Shown one piece after another: positions 15,101 to 17,817 of a DNA stretch of 17,817 bases; position 1 is the first letter of the stretch; the number at the start of each line of letters is the position of its first letter. Made by a program: the position numbers and the translations under genes. This DNA comes from Sunxiuqinia sp963974515 (lineage in GTDB: Bacteria; Bacteroidota; Bacteroidia; Bacteroidales; Prolixibacteraceae), in contig NZ_CAXBDD010000080.1 of NCBI RefSeq assembly GCF_963974515.1, forward strand, positions 1 through 17,817, given 5' to 3'. A model generated the notes under the pieces. That model saw nothing but the letters and a program-made list of their open reading frames with translations, was not told the origin of the DNA and did no database searches.

Positions 15101-16255
15101 ATGAATCAGACAAAACTAATTCTCATTCTGCTGGCAGCTGTCTTGATCCAGGTGGCATGCAGCCCAAAACCTGCTGAAACAGGAAAAACTTGCGGAAACC
15201 TGAATGCCGAAGACTTTCAGACGACGGTCAAGGGTAAGGAAACCAACTTGTACTTCCTGCAAAATGGAGAGATATCGGCAGCCATTACCAACTATGGCGG
15301 TCGAATCGTCAGTTTATGCGTTCCGGGAAATGACGGTGAAATGGCTGATGTCGTTCTGGGTTTCGGCAGCATTGATGGCTATCTGAATGCGACGGAAGTT
15401 TTTCACGGCGCCTTAATCGGCCGCGTGGGTAACCGGATTGCCAAAGGAGAGTTTACCTTGAATGACGAAACCTATACCTTGCCGATTAATAATGATCCCA
15501 ATCATTTGCATGGTGGCCCTGAAGGGTTTCACAATGTGGTTTGGGATGTGAAGTCGGTGACTGACAATAGCATCGTGCTCACGTACCTTTCAAAAGATGG
15601 TGAAATGGGCTATCCCGGCAATCTGAATGTCGAAGTAACTTACACCCTAACGACCAATAACGAAGTGGCGATTGATTACCAAGCCACAACCGACAAAGCC
15701 ACGCCCGTGAACCTGACCAATCATGCGTTTTTCAACCTGGCAGGCGAAGCGAACGGAACCATCAACAATCATTTGCTGGCCATCAATGCCGATTACTATA
15801 CTCCGGTTGATTCCACGCTGATTCCGCTGGGCGAGAATGCGCCCGTTGAGGGGACGCCTTTTGATTTCAGAACGGCCAAACCCATTGGGATGGATTTACC
15901 GATGCAAGCGGAGAACATTCAGTTGCAAAACGGCTTGGGATACGACCACAATTTTGCATTGAATAAGACCGCCGCAGGCACAATGACTTTAGCGGCAACA
16001 GTGGTAGAACCCGAAAGCGGACGGAAAATGGAAGTGCTTACCGAAGAGCCGGCACTTCAGTTTTATGGCGGCAACTTTATGGATGGATCCGACACCGGGA
16101 AATATGGAAAGACGTTTGACTTTCGGGAGTCCTTTGCTTTGGAAACACAGCACTTTCCCGATTCGCCCAACCAGGAGAATTTCCCGTCGATTATTCTCAA
16201 TCCGGGCGAAGTCTACCAAACAAGCTCCATCTACCGGTTTAGTACGGTTCAGTAG
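15101..16255 (+). CDS. galM: Aldose 1-epimerase (mutarotase), lipoprotein
   Basis: 384-aa galactose mutarotase-type enzyme that interconverts alpha and beta anomers of free aldoses, supplying the anomer needed for uptake or catabolism after glycosidases release sugars. A lipoprotein signal ends LIQVAC (Cys20), so it acts at the periplasmic membrane face instead of the cytoplasm. Conserved motifs in order: ITNYGGRIVSL, GALIGRVGNRIAKGEF, NHLHGGPEGFHNVVWDV (His137), VNLTNHAFFNLAG (His208), GYDHNFAL (Asp282) and EEPALQFYGGNFMDG (Glu316, general base); the ending FPSIILNPGEVYQTSSIYRFS is also typical. All catalytic residues are retained, so it should be active. It is 30 bases downstream of the GH43 gene and 174 bases upstream of the sulfatase. 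GalM family assignment is secure; the actual sugar (galactose, arabinose, glucose) is not determined. Confidence 0.95.
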   Translation: MNQTKLILILLAAVLIQVACSPKPAETGKTCGNLNAEDFQTTVKGKETNLYFLQNGEISAAITNYGGRIVSLCVPGNDGEMADVVLGFGSIDGYLNATEVFHGALIGRVGNRIAKGEFTLNDETYTLPINNDPNHLHGGPEGFHNVVWDVKSVTDNSIVLTYLSKDGEMGYPGNLNVEVTYTLTTNNEVAIDYQATTDKATPVNLTNHAFFNLAGEANGTINNHLLAINADYYTPVDSTLIPLGENAPVEGTPFDFRTAKPIGMDLPMQAENIQLQNGLGYDHNFALNKTAAGTMTLAATVVEPESGRKMEVLTEEPALQFYGGNFMDGSDTGKYGKTFDFRESFALETQHFPDSPNQENFPSIILNPGEVYQTSSIYRFSTVQ

Positions 16256-16429
16256 TTGGAGCCGGATGATAAGACAAAGGAGGAAGTTGATCAAGATGCT
16301 TTCTTAAAAAATGGGAAAGAGTGGAAGGAACCAGCAGTTACAAGAAACTGAAAAAGATGGCGGTTCTGGACATCGTATCGCAGTATTTTTAATATCTTGC
16401 CTTTACCGAAAGTAAAAAGACACGTCGAT
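16256..16429. other. Intergenic region between aldose epimerase and sulfatase genes
   Basis: 174 bases without a supported gene. A weak hairpin (CAGTT/AACTG around 16335-16350) and a short one (TTTAC 16402-16406 with GTAAA 16412-16416, loop CGAAA), 13 bases before the sulfatase ATG, are present. Neither has a T tract of terminator type. A TATTTTTA box at 16384-16391 resembles the Bacteroidota -7 element in seven of eight positions but lacks a well-spaced TTTG, so an internal promoter is only possible. Confidence 0.3.
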
Positions 16430-17817
16430 ATGACACCAACTAAGATCTTAGTAGCTACTCAAATTGCATCGGCATTAGTCTTCCCGTTGACTTTGGGATC
16501 AGCACCTGCCACCAAAGATGCTCATCCCAACATTGTCATTTTTGTGGCCGATGATTTGGGAGCTTGCGACATTGGACCGTATGGAAACCGGGTCGTTCGG
16601 ACTCCCAATCTGGACAAGCTGGCTAAAAAGTCAGTCATGTTTTCCAATGCCTTTGCGAGTTCACCTACTTGTTCTCCTTCACGCGCGTCAATCCACACCG
16701 GCCTGTATCCATTTAGGAATGGCGCACACGCCAATCACACGGGTATTACGGAAGGGGTAAAAACCCTGCCTGCCTACCTTGAGGCGCTCGGCTATCGGGT
16801 TGGGCTTGCCGGGAAACTGCATATTGGACCCATGAGTTCCTATCCGTTTGATATGATTCATCACACCAACGTGCCGGAACCAGGCTATGAAGGTAAAGGA
16901 GTGTTATGGACTGACCTTGACATGGGGCCGGTCGATGAATGGTTGTCCAGCGCATCAAAGGCCGATCAGCCATTTATGTTGGTTGTCAATGATCACAGTC
17001 CGCATGTGATTTGGCCGGAGAAAGCGGAATATGATGCAGATGAAGTGGACATTCCCTCCATCCATATTGATACCGAAGCCACCCGGAAGTCGAGGGCCCG
17101 CTACTACACCGATATTACCAAGATGGATGGTAATGTGGGACAGCTGTTGAATAGTCTGGAAAAGTATGGATTACAGGAAAATACGATCGTTATTTTCACT
17201 GCCGATCAAGGGCCGCAGTGGGCTTTTGGGAAATGGAACCTCTATGATTACGGGATTCGTGTACCCTTATTGATTCGATGGCCAAACACCGTGCAGGGCG
17301 GCACCGAAACAAATGCCCTGGTTTCGCTAACTGACCTGGTTCCGACAGCCATCGATCTGGCGGGCGGGAAATCGACCTTGCACGCCGATGAGCTGGATGG
17401 AAAAAGTTTGGTTCCGTTACTCCGGGGAAAAGTCGATAAGCTGCACGATCTGGTTTTTGCCAGCCATACCGGCGATGGTACTATGAACATGGCTCCGATG
17501 CGAATGATTCGAACCAAGCGTTACAAGTATATTTTGAACCTGGCCCCTGAAGTTTTATACAATACCCATATGAACAAGGCGAAAGATCATGACGGCGGAC
17601 GCGAATATTGGGGCACTTGGGTCAACGAATCGTTTAAAGCGGAGCATGCGGCATCCGTGTTGTGGCGGTATCACAACCGTCCGGAGGAAGAGTTGTATGA
17701 TGTTTTGAACGATCCGGATGAACAGCATAACCTCTCATTGGATGAGAATTACAAAGAAGTAGTGGAGAAGCTCCGTTCCGAAATGAGCGCATGGCGTGAT
17801 CTGCAGGGAGATCAGGA
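16430..17817 (+). CDS. S1-family sulfatase, sulfamidase-like, C-terminus cut by window end
   Basis: Exported type I (formylglycine) sulfatase that removes sulfate groups from the glycan. The frame is open from ATG 16430 to the window end (462 codons plus two bases) with no stop. A signal peptide with cleavage near GSAPA is likely. The formylglycine site is Cys81 in TCSPSRASIHTG (C-x-P-x-R), metal ligands are Asp41-Asp42 (VADDLGA) and Asp259-Gln260 (TADQG), and active-site basics are Lys129/His131 (GKLHIGP), His189 (NDHSPH) and Lys268 (GKWNLYD). GKLHIGPMSSYPFD and the C-terminal LYDVLNDPDEQHNL followed by AWRDLQGD resemble human N-sulfoglucosamine sulfohydrolase (SGSH), recalled from memory, pointing to the SGSH-like S1 subgroup (S1_8). 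SGSH is 502 aa, so roughly the last 20-40 residues are missing here. Needs an anaerobic or FGE maturase encoded elsewhere. Substrate in a PUL need not be an N-sulfate. Confidence 0.93.
   Translation, partial: MTPTKILVATQIASALVFPLTLGSAPATKDAHPNIVIFVADDLGACDIGPYGNRVVRTPNLDKLAKKSVMFSNAFASSPTCSPSRASIHTGLYPFRNGAHANHTGITEGVKTLPAYLEALGYRVGLAGKLHIGPMSSYPFDMIHHTNVPEPGYEGKGVLWTDLDMGPVDEWLSSASKADQPFMLVVNDHSPHVIWPEKAEYDADEVDIPSIHIDTEATRKSRARYYTDITKMDGNVGQLLNSLEKYGLQENTIVIFTADQGPQWAFGKWNLYDYGIRVPLLIRWPNTVQGGTETNALVSLTDLVPTAIDLAGGKSTLHADELDGKSLVPLLRGKVDKLHDLVFASHTGDGTMNMAPMRMIRTKRYKYILNLAPEVLYNTHMNKAKDHDGGREYWGTWVNESFKAEHAASVLWRYHNRPEEELYDVLNDPDEQHNLSLDENYKEVVEKLRSEMSAWRDLQGDQ

Noticed and set aside
17204..17209. 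Asp-Gln instead of Asp-Asn or Asp-His at the sulfatase metal site
   Set aside because: At first it seemed a missing ligand, but SDQG/ADQG variants are familiar in Bacteroidota sulfatases, so it does not indicate loss of function.
1..17817. tRNA, rRNA, CRISPR array, insertion sequence or phage genes
   Set aside because: I looked for clustered direct repeats, tRNA-like cloverleaf ends and transposase motifs and saw none; the window is filled by PUL genes.

Overview
The window looks like the 5' part of a polysaccharide utilization locus (PUL) from a Bacteroidota genome. Evidence is a SusC/SusD pair, a FecI-type sigma factor with a FecR/DUF4974 anti-sigma factor, several lipoproteins, and A-rich rather than Shine-Dalgarno leaders before the start codons. 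A marine or sediment lineage such as Marinilabiliales is plausible but is inference. Every convincing gene lies on the + strand.

Region 1 (1-2013) is regulation. A possible tail of an upstream gene is followed by an ECF sigma factor (182-781) and a membrane-spanning FecR anti-sigma factor (probable start 928). Region 2 (2014-8231) is the glycan import unit: a SusC transporter that carries the extra N-terminal STN signalling domain, a SusD lipoprotein and a DUF3823 lipoprotein. It is closed by a strong intrinsic-terminator-like hairpin (8191-8231). Sigma, FecR and STN-SusC together form a classic trans-envelope circuit in which substrate at the transporter releases the sigma factor.

Region 3 (8232-17817) holds exported enzymes. 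In order these are an atypical GH43-like five-bladed propeller, a DUF1680/GH127-type glycosidase with its Cys-Cys-Glu zinc site, a second GH43-like propeller, a Tat-exported enolase-superfamily enzyme of the mandelate racemase subgroup, a canonical GH43 lipoprotein, a lipoprotein aldose 1-epimerase, and a sulfamidase-like S1 sulfatase whose C-terminus is cut by the window end. A 332-base purine-rich leader without a convincing gene separates the second propeller from the enolase-family gene.

Taken together the locus should take up a sulfated, probably arabinose-like (furanose) or anhydrogalactose-containing glycan and trim it with exo-acting enzymes in the periplasm. SusD and DUF3823 have acidic residues after the lipid cysteine, which fits the cell surface, while the enzyme lipoproteins do not. 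No endo-hydrolase or lyase is visible. The most unusual features are the periplasmic, Tat-exported acid-sugar-type enzyme inside a PUL, the atypical first propeller, and the divergent GH127-like protein. The substrate is not proven by the sequence.
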